Shown piece after piece: positions 1-11,054 of a stretch of DNA of 64,000 nt (its first letter is position 1; each line of letters opens with the position of its first letter). Source of the DNA: Diospyros lotus (Eukaryota; Streptophyta; Magnoliopsida; Ericales; Ebenaceae); the NCBI RefSeq assembly GCF_014633365.1, contig NC_068344.1, positions 8,633,669 to 8,697,668 of the forward strand, in the 5' to 3' direction. Position numbers and translations under genes: made by a program. Below the pieces are notes generated by a model. The model had not been told where the DNA came from and did no database searches. It worked only from the letters and a program-made list of their open reading frames with translations.

Positions 1-391
1 TTGCCACGGCATCATTGCAACTCCCACTGGATATCCACGCGACAGCCTTAGATCATGTCCTTATTAATGGCAGATCACATCCACATTAATGAGGGTCTCG
101 TCGCCACCATGCTACTACCTGGGAACCTCCACCGGCGCCATATAGCCAGTCTCATCACTTGCAAACGCACGACGCATGCATGCAGAATGACATCTCCTCC
201 TTCTATATCAACCATCTCTCTTCAAAGTCAAGGTATGTTTTGATCCCTGATCTACTGATACACTACATCTCCTTACTTTCTTACTCACTCGACCGTTGGA
301 GTGCTTGCAGGTACCAGTCGCCTCCCGGATGGACTCATCGTCGGAGCCTGTGCCCCGCCTCTGATTGTCCCCTTTTGGTCGGGAAGGAACA
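1..391 (+). mobile_element. 3' part of a Ty3/gypsy-like LTR (R-U5), cut by the window edge
   Basis: The layout resembles the R-U5 part of the element A LTR further along: an ACTCGACCGTTGGAGTGCTTGCAGGTACC stretch (about 285-315; compare TTTGAGCGTCGGAGTCC and CTTGCAGGT at 6990-7060), followed by a GC-rich segment. It ends in CA at 390-391. From 392 onward the sequence matches the upstream flank of unit 2 (about 13741), so 391/392 is an insertion boundary. The 5' part and any TSD are outside the window. The short ORFs here are not convincing genes. Confidence 0.45.
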
Positions 392-997
392 ATAGTAATT
401 ATTTATTTAATTAATATTTTACATATTATTTAATAGATAATTCTTTTATTTTTAAAGTACACATATTTCTTTTAAGTAAAATAAGAGACCTGCTTTTTAT
501 GAAAAGTATAAAAACTTTTAATGAGACTTACAATTATTAATAAACAGACTGTAACTTTTATAAATATTGGCTTTCTTTATAATTAAATCACTTTTTAATA
601 TCTTATTATTCTTTTTAGTTATTTTTTAATTTATATTATAATAATAAAATATTAACCATAGACTTATCACTTGTTTTAGCGTTAATAAACATAATACTAC
701 ACTCAATTGTTAAATATTACTTTATTAACATTACTTTCATAATACAACAATACCTGACAGACTCATATACTCTCGATGTACGGTTAGATTTAGGTTTTTT
801 TTTCCTTTTTTTCTTGTGATAAATGAAAGTCAAAATTTGATCCCATTTCCATTAGCGCTTAAATTGCGTTATAATTTAATGTAATTTGAGTTATTTGCAT
901 AGAAATTGTTTATAAATTAAAAATTACTTTAGAGGACTTGGGTGATAAGGTTCACATATCCAAATTGTGCCTATACCCTATAGCCTACACGCGCCTC

Positions 998-1162
998 ACC
1001 TTTGTATTCGAACTTAAACACCAAAGTCTAGCCTCCAGTTTTGAGGCCTAAGACCAACTCCACTCTAGGGCCCAGCCCACCTTTGTTTTCAAACTTGAAC
1101 ACCAAAGTCTAGCCTCAAATTTTGAGGCCCAAGACCAACTCCACTCTAGGCCCAGCCTCAAT
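998..1162. repeat. Two-copy direct repeat of about 81 bp
   Basis: The block starting ACCTTTGTATTCGAACTT at about 998 recurs as ACCTTTGTTTTCAAACTT at about 1079. Both continue with CACCAAAGTCTAGCC, TTTTGAGGCC and AAGACCAACTCCACTCTAG. The same doubled block is seen at about 14360-14512 and 28075-28210, so the doubling predates the unit duplication. Confidence 0.75.
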
Positions 1163-2153
1163 CGAGAGAGTTGGCCTTGCCTCTTTACTAAAAGACTCCA
1201 TCTTCATTGGTATCCCTTAGTTCTTGCGATTAGGATAATTCATTAACTTCAGTTTCTTAGATGTGAAGGGTAAATGGTTGAAGGTTGTTGTGTAGTCTTG
1301 GTTAATGTTCACCCTAACTCAAATTCTCGAAGAAAAGGATCACTACACATTGAAGAACAACCCAACTAATGAGGTTTAGGACTTTGTTTAGGATTACACA
1401 AAAAGTATTGAATGGTTAAAGTTACTTGGTTTATTTATAGGAGTTCCTATGTTACTATATAGGTGATAGAACTGAAATACTTAAAATTATTATCTATGAG
1501 ATTCTCAAACTATATGATGTATTTGGACAAAAATGTCGTTGCATTATATGAATTGAGATTTCTTATATTTTTCTATTGGCATCTCAGAGTCCATTTCTCG
1601 TCGTAGATTTATAAACTGGGCCATTAATCTAATGCATTAGTTTTTTTATTTGGAAAATTAAGCCAAGGTACTATAGTATTATACTGAGAATTATTTTTTA
1701 TTAAATGTTAAATAATACTATTTTATTTTATTATTATCTCATCAAAACTTAATATTTGTAGCCAAACAATGATTATAACTAGCACTCTTCTTTAAAAGCT
1801 TTACAAGTTCTCGGGATTTACTCATCATGGTATCTAAAATTCTAGGATGGCCCCACTTTACAAATTTTAGTGTATATATGTATGTAACATTTAATTTTAA
1901 CTTTGACTATTTCAATATTTAAAGACAATACAATACAATAAAATCCCACCAACTCTTCTTAGTTTTCACTTTTAACATATTCTTATTAGTTTTGCACCCA
2001 TATTCAATTATCAATAGTACTCTTCAAGTATGGTAGCATTTTCCATGAAATTGACACTTCTTTGGAAGATTGTGAGAGAGCTTGCCGTCTAGTGTGGGAT
2101 GGGAAAGAGAAGTAAGAGATGATGACTAATGAGCGAGGCTGAGCCCCTACCCC

Positions 2154-2348
2154 ATGGACGAAGAAGAGTCAGAAGTCTTCGCAAGTTGGAGGGGCGGGTG
2201 GACGAGGAAGCAGCTGTGTGGGAAACTCGAAACTCCTCCTGCCCCACTGGATTGGGACGAAGTCTTCGAGGTCAATTCACTGCCGTGCTTGAGCTGCAAA
2301 TTCCTTCATTATTTCAAACATGCATATTTAGCGATTCTTGTATTGTAA
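2154..2348 (+). other. Short upstream ORF in the leader of gene 1, start conserved in all three units
   Basis: A 64-codon ORF lies 60-260 bp before the gene 1 ATG and begins MDEEESEVFASWRGG. Unit 2 has the same beginning with one change (MDKEESEVFASWRG, from 17394), and unit 3 has ATGGACGAAGAAGAGTCAG at 46376. It could be an uORF in a 5' UTR, a relic exon of another gene, or simply duplicated flank. I recognise no domain. The downstream half is not conserved in unit 2, where a different sequence begins at about 17441. Confidence 0.3.
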
Positions 2349-2410
2349 TTCCCATCCTCTTTTGCCCAATTAAATTGCTGTGAAAAGTGGGCATTTAGCG
2401 ATTCAGATCG

Positions 2411-5216
2411 ATGGCGGCTGTTTCTTTCTTTCCGTTTGTGGCCTTTTATTTCCTGTCTCATCCCGCCGTTTCTGCTGATGATAAGAGCAACAATGATATC
2501 AAGATTACCTGTCCCACGTCGTTTCGCTGCGGAAATTCCGGACCACCGTTTTATTTTCCATTCTCCAATATCTCCAATCCCCAGTGCGGACTGTGCACTG
2601 TGTTTTGCTCTGAACATGGTGAATCATTTATCAATTTTGGAAGCGAAGAAGAATTTCAGATAACTGAAATCTCATCCACGGCCAGCAGCGGTAAAGGCAG
2701 TGTTAAAGTCGTCGGTGGCCCAGAGTTCACAGATCGTTTACATCCCGGCGATTGCAGTGGCTTAAGGAATTTCAGCTTACCCAATCCTCTTTCTATTTCC
2801 TTCACTATCCCTCACAATCTCACGCTCTTCAAGTGCATGAAAAGCTCTCTACCTATCCCTCCCGCACGTGATGAGTATTTCAACTACACAGGCTGTCATG
2901 ATTTCGATTTGTACTACAAGAAGCATCCACTAGATGATCATCACAACGTTTCTGCTTCTGCCGATTCTTTTCATGGCTGCGACACCATTCTTTTGCCTTT
3001 GACTTCGACGCCATATAAAACTAAAACTGAACCTGGTGAGGACGACGACGATCTATTAAAACTATTGAATGGTACCTTTTATATCGAATTGCAAGCGTCC
3101 GAGGAGTGTCTCAAATGTCACGTGAGAGGAGGCCAATGCCTGACCATCAACCAAAGATTTCACTGCACAGCAAGAAAAAACGGTACTTCTAAACTGTTAC
3201 TTCTCTATCTTCAGCAGTATCATTGTGCTTCTTTCTCCCAAAAAGCTTGAGCCTAATAATTCGTTTAACCTGCTGCTGTTTAGTGCAGGGCCAAACCTCA
3301 AACTGATCCTTCCCTTAGGTAAAGAAAACCTTCTAAACTAACTTCTCTATTTGTTCTTTTATTGTTCTGTTTCTGCCCTGCCTCTTTCTTGTCGCTGATG
3401 ACCACCACATGAATTTTAAATTTTGTTGTAAATTAAAACAAACAATTAAACCCATTCTGTTTACGTTTTGAGATCAATGAGAATAAAAAATAAAAAAAAT
3501 CAAAACCAGCAAGCTACAAACCCTGACTTTAGTTTTCCATTTCATTTCCGTGATTTTTTTAAACAAGATCAGGAAATGTCATTTAAAGTTGTCAACCAAC
3601 ATGCTAGGTTATTTATTTGCTTTAAATGAAAACAAGAATTGGACAAAAACAAAACATATAAAAACTAGAAATAATGTGTTATATATGTGTTTTGATATTT
3701 ATTATTATATGATAGGTATAATGTGTTTAGATGTCAAATATTCTTATACTCATTTAAAGTTATTGCAACCATTTGGCTATGTTGCAAGAAGCAAAAGGAT
3801 TTTTTTTACATGAAAAATAATTATAAATAATTATTTGTCTTGAAGTGTTGGTCACGGCCATATAGCCACTCTTGAGGACAAGCAAAAGGAATTTTGCTTT
3901 GAAAGTAATTTTTATGAAACTAATTAACCAACATGATTGACCTTCTTGAGTCAATTTAAATATTACTTTTATGCATTGGTATAAGTGGATATATGTTTTA
4001 CTCAAATATTACCTATATAAATTTGAAATTTTATATATTTGATACTTTTTGCTTATTATTTCATCTTGAACGCTTGATTACAGGAACTATTGCATTAGTA
4101 GCCATGATATTCTTGTTCTACTATATTGAATGGAAACACTTGTCAAAAAAAATTCTTTGTTTGGCAAATCTTGGAAAAATAGATGATCAAAATGTTGAGG
4201 CATTTCTAAAGAGTTTTGGTTCTCTTGTCTCTAAAAGATATAGCTACTTGGAGATTAAGAAAATCACCAACTCTTTCGAAAATAAACTCGGTGAAGGAGG
4301 CTTTGGTGGTGTTTATAAAGGAAAGTTACATGATGGGCAGTTCGTGGCAGTGAAACTTTTGAAAGAATCAAAGGGTGATGGAGAACAATTTATTAATGAG
4401 GTTGCAAGTATAAGTCGGACATCTCATGTTAATATTGTAAGTCTGTTGGGTTTCTGTTATGAGAATGGGAAAAGGGCTCTAATTTTTGAGTTCATGGCTA
4501 ATGGATCTCTCGACAAATTTATATATGATAGAAATATGCCAAAAGAACATGACTTGGGTTTGGAACAATTATATAAGATTGTAGTTGGGGTTGCTAAAGG
4601 GTTAGAGTACCTCCATTTGGGTTGTAAGACAAGGATTTTGCACTTTGATATAAAGCCTCACAACATTCTTCTAGACGAAAATTTTTGTCCCAAAATATCT
4701 GATTTCGGACTTGCTAAACAATGTCTTCATAAGCAAAGTATCATATCATTGTTTGGAACAAGAGGGACGATTGGATATATTGCCCCTGAACTAGTTTTAA
4801 GAAACTACGGAGGGGTCTCTTATAAAGTAGATGTTTATAGTTATGGGATGATGATTTTGGACATGATTGTGGGAAGAAAAAATTGGAATGATTCAGCTGT
4901 TGATTGTAGTAGTGATATGTATTTTTCAGATTGGATATACAAACATCTTGAAAAGGAACAAGAAATTGGGTATCATTGTATTACAAGCGAAGAAGAAGAT
5001 GAAAAAGCAAGAAAGATGATAATAGTTGGCTTGTGGTGCATACAAACTGATCCCTTAAACCGTCCATCAATGACTAAAGTGTTGGAAATGTTAGAAGGAA
5101 ATCTACATTCATTACATGTCCCACCCAAACCTATCTTATTTTCTATTAATGGACCGGTAATTACACATTGTTTAACCTCGGAAGACATCACATTATGTTC
5201 ATCTAATGTGAGTTAA
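2411..5216 (+). CDS. LRK10L-type receptor-like serine/threonine kinase, gene 1 (three exons)
   Basis: Predicted join 2411-3182, 3289-3318, 4084-5216. Introns are GT-AG, both phase 1, and the total is 1935 nt (644 aa plus TAA). Residues 1-22 are a signal peptide. Residues about 30-255 form a GUB_WAK-type cysteine-rich ectodomain (CPTSFRCG, PQCGL, final CLKCxxxGGQC) with several N-glycosylation sequons. A single membrane helix starts at about 268 (GTIALVAMIFLFYYI). The kinase domain has the glycine loop GEGGFGG at 337-343, VAVK lysine at about 358, HFDIKPHN with catalytic Asp at about 456, DFG at 474-476 and APEL. The HFD in place of HRD makes it a non-RD kinase, which is usual for this family and common among immune receptors. 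It should sit in the plasma membrane with the ectodomain in the cell wall. The ligand is unknown, and a role in defence is inference from the family. The ATG at 2411 is the only start giving a signal peptide. All key residues are present, so it is probably functional. Confidence 0.9.
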
Positions 5217-6023
5217 GGATGTAGAATTCTTTGAAAAGAAAGGTATAAAAATGTTCATTTATGTAAGTTTTAGAAGTTTTTATTGATTATTGGATTAGTA
5301 ACGAAAATCTCAATTATTGATTCAACCCACTATCCCATGCATAATCCCTTATGTTTTCAATGGTCAAAGATCTTGCGTTGAATATAATACATAAAGTGAA
5401 TTTTAATTACTTAGTATATATATATATATATATATAAAACATATTGATATGCCTATATATAATAACCTAGGGAGGTGGAAGGTGGACTCGAGGGGAGGGA
5501 CTGCAAGATAAAACTCGAATAAGGGAGTCTAAAAAAAATTGTCACATGGTCTTTTGGGATAATCAATTCGAGACAACTCTTTTAGTAAAATTACTTCTCT
5601 CAGAAACGTTATTTTCTCGATGAGAATTCTTTTTAAATAAAAAATTATAACACGTCTCAACCAAAATTTTAAGCCATTCACATTGTCACCTGAATGTAAA
5701 TGAAATGGAGTTAAATTATTGTGTTTATGAAGTCAACCCGACTTTGAAATATAAAGTTTTATTTTTGAAAAATGGTCTTTTTATTTTTTTTATCTTTAAT
5801 CTAGTTAAATTTATTTAGTTGTTCTCTCTAAGTTTTTTTTTTAGATGAGTAATTGGGTATTTTTATCATAAAATATTAATATTTGTGCAAAAAACCTAAT
5901 AATATTTTGAGAGAGAGAGAGAAAAAATAGAGACCGTAATTTCAAAATTTGGAAGTGCGGTCATTTTGAAGACATTCCCCCGCATATTTCATATATTTTT
6001 TATGTTAAGAGGAATATATCATC
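5217..6023 (+). repeat. Downstream flank of gene 1, shared with 25800-27150
   Basis: No gene seen. The first about 100 bp match the 3' flanks of genes 2 and 3 (GATGTAGAATTCTTTGA). At about 5318 the sequence jumps to GATTCAACCCACTATCCCATG, which in unit 2 lies 3.4 kb further down (about 25801). Unit 1 therefore lacks the DNA that unit 2 holds between 22405 and 25800. An AT microsatellite lies at about 5414-5436. Confidence 0.7.
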
Positions 6024-6031
6024 TAAATTAG

Positions 6032-6271
6032 CAGTGGTAGAGGCAGGGGGCTGAAACCCTCCAATTTTTTTTAAAAGTTGATTTTGAATATTAAATTCTA
6101 GTTTCACAGCTCCCCCCCCCCCCCCCCTCATTTTCTTTCCCAAATTCTGTTAAATTCTAGTTTCACCCTTGACTTTCGTGGTTGGAAAAAAAAAATTCTA
6201 TTGATGAAGTTGACGATTGAAAAAAAAAAAATTGAAGCTCTGCGGTTAAAAAAATCCTAGCTTTGCCCCTG
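6032..6271. mobile_element. hAT-like MITE, 240 bp, TSD TAAATTAG
   Basis: An 8-bp perfect TSD TAAATTAG flanks it (6024-6031 and 6272-6279). The ends are imperfect inverted repeats: CAGTGGTAGAGGCAGG on the left and CAGGGGCAAAGCTAGG on the right strand-reversed (about 11 of 16 match). CAGGGG-type ends with 8-bp TSDs are typical of hAT elements. The paralogous site in unit 2 (about 27153, ATCTAAATTAATAG) is empty. A run of about 16 C lies near 6112. Confidence 0.8.
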
Positions 6272-6279
6272 TAAATTAG

Positions 6280-6635
6280 TAGTCTGAATTCAAATATTTC
6301 ATCTTTTATTCAATTTTTCATATGATGCTCGAGATATAGCAAAAACTATTGACGCTTTGAATTTTTTCAATAACCACTTACCCACTAAAAAAAAAAAAAC
6401 CCAACTCGAATTTAATCAAGTTTAAGTAATTCAATTTTATTCTCTGATTACATTACTTTTAAGTTTAGATAATATTATAATTAATTCGATTCTAAATTTA
6501 TTTAAAATTGAACACTAATCCCACCCAATACATTGTGATGAATGCACATTACAATAATATAAGAAATGATGAACAGTCATGCCACGCATGCCTCCTATCA
6601 CTTGCCCACAAAAAGCGGGCACCCAGCATCGAGTT
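6280..6635 (+). repeat. Distal flank of unit 1
   Basis: AT-rich, no gene. It matches 27165-27640 of unit 2, for example CCCAACTCGAATTTAATCAAG and CACTAATCCCACCCAATACA, so it is part of the duplicated segment. Nothing else is seen. Confidence 0.65.
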
Positions 6636-6707
6636 CGATTTTGTTCACCCCTTTAATAAGGTGATCATCACCTTCATTATTTTTGTGAGAATAAAAAATA
6701 ACAGAAT

Positions 6708-7157
6708 TGATGTGGCACCACCTAGAATTAGTAGAATACCCATACGAGCTAATAGTCTCACCTGTCACGTGGATCACCGGAGAGACCGACACGTGGCAAG
6801 TCAACACTCCGGAGCGGAGCCCGAGAAATCCGGGCCGAACTGCAAGACCCGTTCCAACTTGACCGGGATTCTCGAGAGTCGTGCCCGCTCATCTCGGGTA
6901 CCCCAAAACGGGTTCACCTATAAAAGACAAGGACTCTCGCCAGGTATATCCAAGCTCTACAACTCTCTCATTTACTTCTACTTGCATTTATTCTACTGAT
7001 TTGAGCGTCGGAGTCCACCCTGGGGGATCCTAGCCCCGGCCCTCCATTGTCTTGCAGGTTCTACACCCGAGGTCTGACATCACCAAGTCCGAGGTACCAT
7101 TCCCGAGGTCCAGTCGCAGAGGTGGCACGTGGTGGTCGGTCCCAAATACCATCATCA
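6708..7157 (+). repeat. 5' LTR of element A (450 bp)
   Basis: Starts TGATGTGGCACC and ends CCATCATCA. It has the same length as the copy at 13066-13515. A TATA box (TATAAAA) lies at 6919-6925, so transcription probably begins about 30 bp later. The U5 part carries GAGCGTCGGAGTCC and CTTGCAGG. Confidence 0.93.
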
Positions 7158-7177
7158 TTTGGCGCCCACCGTGGGGC
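7158..7177 (+). promoter_or_regulatory. Primer-binding site of element A
   Basis: TTTGGCGCCCACCGTGGGGC follows directly after the 5' LTR, the standard position for tRNA priming of minus-strand DNA synthesis. The TGGCGCC core is common in plant gypsy elements. I have not identified the tRNA with certainty (tRNA-Asp is a candidate). Confidence 0.75.
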
Positions 7178-7700
7178 CGACGTCCAAACTCGCTAGCCTC
7201 TTCATTCCCTACCTCACGCTTCGGACTTCAACTCCTCACCTCGGACCTCAGGCTTTCCACAAGTGTCAAACGACTTTCACTCCTTGCTATAACTAACTAC
7301 ATGGCTCCCCGAAGAGACGTGACTCGTAGCCAGGTCGGAGCCAATCTAGGGGCCCCATAGCAAGGGGAAAATCCACCACCTCCAGCCAATCCAATGCCGG
7401 AGGACCGACTCACCAGGTTGGAAAACCAGGTCCAACAGCTAACTGAGTTGTTGACTGGTTATTTACACCAGACTGAACAGCATCGTTCGCATGTGCCCTC
7501 TCAGCGGGCGGAGCATCAGTCACCTCTTCCTGCTCGAGAGCCTCGTCAATCCCGCCAGACGGGTCAGGAAATCCACTCCTCTGAGGCGACAGGATCCACT
7601 TCTGCCCCCTCACGAGAAAGAGGGACTTCGCAGGAGAGACGATTGCGTTTCCTAGAAAAGCAACTCCAGGAACTCAAGAAGGGAAAGGAATGTTAGAACA

Positions 7701-9594
7701 GGAGGTGTTGTGGCACACACCAAGAGGGGGAGTGAATTGGTTATATTAAAAATTGAAGTAGAGAAACAGAGATATCATCCGTGTAAAAACAATCTTGTTT
7801 TGTGAAAAGTAAATATGAAATCTTATGGATGAATGAATGAATTAAGTAGGGATAAAAATGCTAACATGAACAAATAAAAACAAGAAGCACAGAAGACAAA
7901 AGATTTATAGTGGTTCGGCTTTCCAAGCCTAATCCATTACCTTAGCTACCCACTAAGGATTTTAAAACAAATTCACTATCAACCCCCTACTCAACCCGAG
8001 TAGGTCCTCTAGTCCGTGACTAGGAAAAACTTACAAACCTCCCAATATAATGGGCCCTCTAGCTTACGCTAGGACAATTACAGTAATCGTGAAGATGAGA
8101 GTCTAAGAGTACAAACTCTTAGTTACAAGCTCTCTACAACTGATAAATTTAGGTTTACAATGAATGTAACAGTGTATACAAAGCCTCAGAAATGTAAATA
8201 CAGAGAGAGAAGATATTAATCGCTCGATGTAAAATGAAAGCTCGGTGGTTGAAGATATTAAATGTTTTCCAACAACCTTCAATCGATTCTCCCAACCCAT
8301 ATTTATAGTTGATGGTAGATAGATCCAAGAATCCGACCGTTGTGGTGGTTGGGCGAGCATTAAATGCGCCAAAAACTAGCCGTTGAAATTTTCTGTGAAA
8401 CACATAGTCGACAGATCAAATAGGTTAGTCAACTATTTTATCAAATAAAACTAGCCATAGTCGACAGAAAGAAAATCATAGTCGACTATCTTATAACACA
8501 AAAATCCCATAGTCGACAGATACATATGCATAGTCGACTATTGCAAAAATGTGAAGAAAACTTTGAATTTACAGAACAAAAATAGTCGACAGATGAAAAA
8601 GCATAGTCGACTATCCTTTCACAATAGTCGACAGACACAAAAATAGTCGACAGATGCAAGATATAGTCGACAGATTGAAGAAGCATAGTCGACTATCCTT
8701 ATGCATAGTCGACAGATTGAAGCACACAGTCGACAGATGAAGAAGATTTTCAATAGAATGAATTTTGAAAACATTACAACATATTTACATTTCTTTAGTT
8801 TAAGTAAATGTCCTCATTTTGTTTAATTTATATTTTACCTTCCATTTACTTTAATACATAAATGTAAATAAGAAAGTACCCCCCATTTAGATTCAATAAA
8901 AATATCTAAAAAATCAAAATCCATAAGAATAAAAAAGTAGAATTTGGATTTTAGAAGGAACTTAGGATTTTGCGATTTTATCACCTCCAAGATATACACT
9001 TTTCATCTCTTGAAAAATTCGTTAAAAATCATTTTATCACTAATGAATGTTAGTTATTGAATTACCGGGAGTTAGTTTTCTAAAAAGAAACCATTTTCAT
9101 ATATGTCTCCTTATAAGGTGCTAGGCTTCCAGACTTAGAAAAATATTGAAGCGATATCAAAACGAGTTTCAAGACATGATGCATGAACTAAAGGATTTTT
9201 CATACGATTAAGTTTCAAACCAAAACCTTTCATGCATGTATCAAAATATGAAAGCTTATTCTGAAGAATGAGATTTACATAAATGATTTTTCATACTTAA
9301 GATTGAATTTTCATCAAACACATTTATGTTCAAGTTGGTCTTTTGCCTTAGAACAATTTTAGCTCTATGTTGATCAACGACTTCAAAACTAATTTGAAAA
9401 TCATTTTAGGAGATTCTTTTAAGACTAAAAACTTGACTTTGCAAATCTCTAACTAAAATAGAAAATCATAAATCTTTTTGGGTTTCATTTTAACAATGCA
9501 CTTGAAATTGATTTTTGTTGAAAACCACCACCTTGATTCATGACTTAGGGATTTAATAACATATGTTTTTCATCATCGAAACTAAGCACAAGGG
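7701..9594. mobile_element. Unclassified insertion in gag of element A, 7-bp direct repeat TAGAACA
   Basis: The direct repeat TAGAACA lies at 7694-7700 and 9595-9601, and the gag frame is continuous across the inferred empty site. The insert has no recognisable protein. It begins near GGCACACACCAAGAGGGGG and has a TTTATAGTGGTTCGGC motif at about 7908, the kind of phrase seen in many plant repeats. It carries the GTCGAC array at 8403-8745, then about 800 bp of AT-rich DNA. No clear terminal inverted repeats or TG..CA ends, so the class is unknown. Confidence 0.6.
8403..8745. repeat. Array of ATAGTCGAC motifs
   Basis: I count 13 GTCGAC cores plus one GTCAAC in about 340 bp. They occur in two forms, ATAGTCGACAGA and the perfect palindrome ATAGTCGACTAT, with irregular spacers of about 8-35 bp. 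Spacing is too irregular for a classic satellite. Confidence 0.85.
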
Positions 9595-10786
9595 TAGAAC
9601 ATCAAGGAAGAGCTGCTCCACCTCGGCTCTAACCAACCCTTGAGTAAGGGCATCATGACAGAGGTTCCACCGGAAAGGTTTCGTATCCCCTCCATCAAGC
9701 TCTATGACGGAAGCACAGATCCCTATGACCACGTCGAGCTTTTCTGCTCTCACATGCTGGTGCAATCGGGGTCGGATGCGATGTGGTGCCGGGCATTTTC
9801 GGCTACTTTGGGAGGACATGCCCGGACCTGGTACTCCTGCCTTCCCCATCGTTCCATTAACCGCTGGGAAGAGCTGAAGACCTGTTTCTTAGCCCACTAC
9901 GCTCCCTTGAAGCGCCACCGAAAGTCTTCCATGGCTCTGGTAAGCATCAAGCAAAACCAGGGTGAATCCCTAAGGGATTTCATGGCGAGGTTCAACGAGG
10001 AGGCATTGAGTATCGACGAGTTCGACCAGCGGATCGCAATGGTGGCTCTTCAAAATGGCTTGAGAGCTGGGCCATTTGCTCAGTCCTTGGCCAAGACTCC
10101 ACCTCGTACTTTCACAGAGGCATTGGCCCGGGCTAATAAGTACATTAATGCTGAAGAGGTGATGAAGGTGAAGCAGGCGGAACAACCTGAAAGGAAGGAA
10201 AGAGAAAAGGAGAAGAAAAAGGCAGTAGTGGAGCAGAAGACGGACTATCGCCTCTCCCGAGCTCCAGATCGCCCGGGTTTCGAGGGTGCACGTGAAAGCC
10301 CGATGAGTTATACTCCTCTCAATGCCAGTCGAGCCGAGATTCTACTGGCATTGGAGGATAAGGATTATTTGCGGCGTCCTCCACCGCTGAGGTCTCCACC
10401 CAACACTCGAAACAAAAGGAAGTATTGCCGATTCCACCACGACCATGGTCATGTTACAGAGGACTGCATCCAGTTAAAAGAAGAGATTCAAGAGCTTATC
10501 AACCGGGGTTACCTTCGAGATTTCGTTGGCTAAGAAGGCATGAGTTTGGGTAGAGTTGAGTCCAAGTCGGATAATAGGAGAAGGTCTCCTACGCGGGATC
10601 GCTTCCGAGAGCGAAGTTGGACACCGTCCCGGAGAGAAGGAAAATAGCCTGTTGGGGATGGATGAGTTCCGGAACCTGTTGCAAATTCAAAAAGCTATGT
10701 GTAATTAGCGCATTGCTAGGTACTATAACCGATGAGTCCACGCTAGGAGTTTCATGCCTTGAGATCTTATATTGTGACGGTTCGAC

Positions 10787-10990
10787 GTGAGTCATCCTCG
10801 AGACGCGAATAAACTAACTCCGAATTGGGATGGATCGTACCGGGTGGTAGAATCCTTAAGTTCGAGAGGCATATCGACTAGAAGACATGGAAGGCAAGTC
10901 CTTGAAGCATACCTGGAATGTCCAAAACTTAAGGAAGTTTTTTCAACGAGGAAGGGAATTCCTCAAATCTCTTTGTACTCTTTTTTAAGA
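10787..10990 (+). pseudogene. Remnant of the integrase C-terminal end of element A
   Basis: The frame reads LTPNWDGSYRVVESL, then RHGRQVLEAYLE and CPKLKEVF. This resembles the end of Ty3/gypsy polyproteins, where the usual form is PNWEGPYRV..., DG..L.R.WN..NLKK(Y/F)F. With gag ending at 10533, essentially all of protease, RT, RNase H and the integrase core is missing. An internal deletion seems to join gag to the pol tail. Confidence 0.55.
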
Positions 10991-11054
10991 CTAATGGCAA
11001 GACTTCGCATTCTCTCCATCTAACAGCAATCTCACAAAGGCCAACACTTCGCCA

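Larger units (their letters stand above)
392..2410 (+). repeat. Upstream flank of receptor-kinase unit 1 (tandemly duplicated segment)
   Basis: AT-rich, no gene seen. It aligns by eye with 13741-15574 and 16900-17440 (unit 2) and with 27700-28454, 41873-43829 and 46247-47100 (unit 3). Shared landmarks are AGAGACCTGCTTTTTATG (485), GACTTGGGTGATAAGG (935), CTTGCGATTAGGATA and the promoter-proximal block at 2050-2210. Unit 1 has none of the insertions that unit 2 or 3 carry in the same segment, including the empty site AAAAAGTAT (near 1400) where the MULE sits in unit 3. Confidence 0.8.
7301..10533 (+). pseudogene. gag of element A, broken by two stops and an insertion
   Basis: One frame runs from ATG 7301 to the stop at 10531. 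It has in-frame TAG codons at 7358 and 7694, and it is interrupted by 1894 bp of foreign DNA (7701-9594). Removing the insertion and one copy of its direct repeat restores the frame exactly. The N-terminal part has a coiled-coil-like stretch (RLTRLENQVQQLTELL). The central part (9640-10180) is a retrotransposon gag domain (YDGSTDPYDHVELF, MWCRAFSATLGG, FTEALARANKYI). The C-terminal end carries a knuckle-like CRFHHDHGHVTEDC. Gag would form the virus-like particle. This copy cannot make the full protein unless the stops are read through. Confidence 0.85.

Noticed and set aside
3550..3813. 87-codon ORF between exons 2 and 3 of gene 1
   Set aside because: Lies in intron 2, AT-rich, with no counterpart frame in gene 2 or pseudogene 3.
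8403..8745. CRISPR-like array
   Set aside because: Cores of about 10 bp with irregular 8-35 bp gaps in plant DNA. No true direct-repeat/spacer structure and no cas genes.
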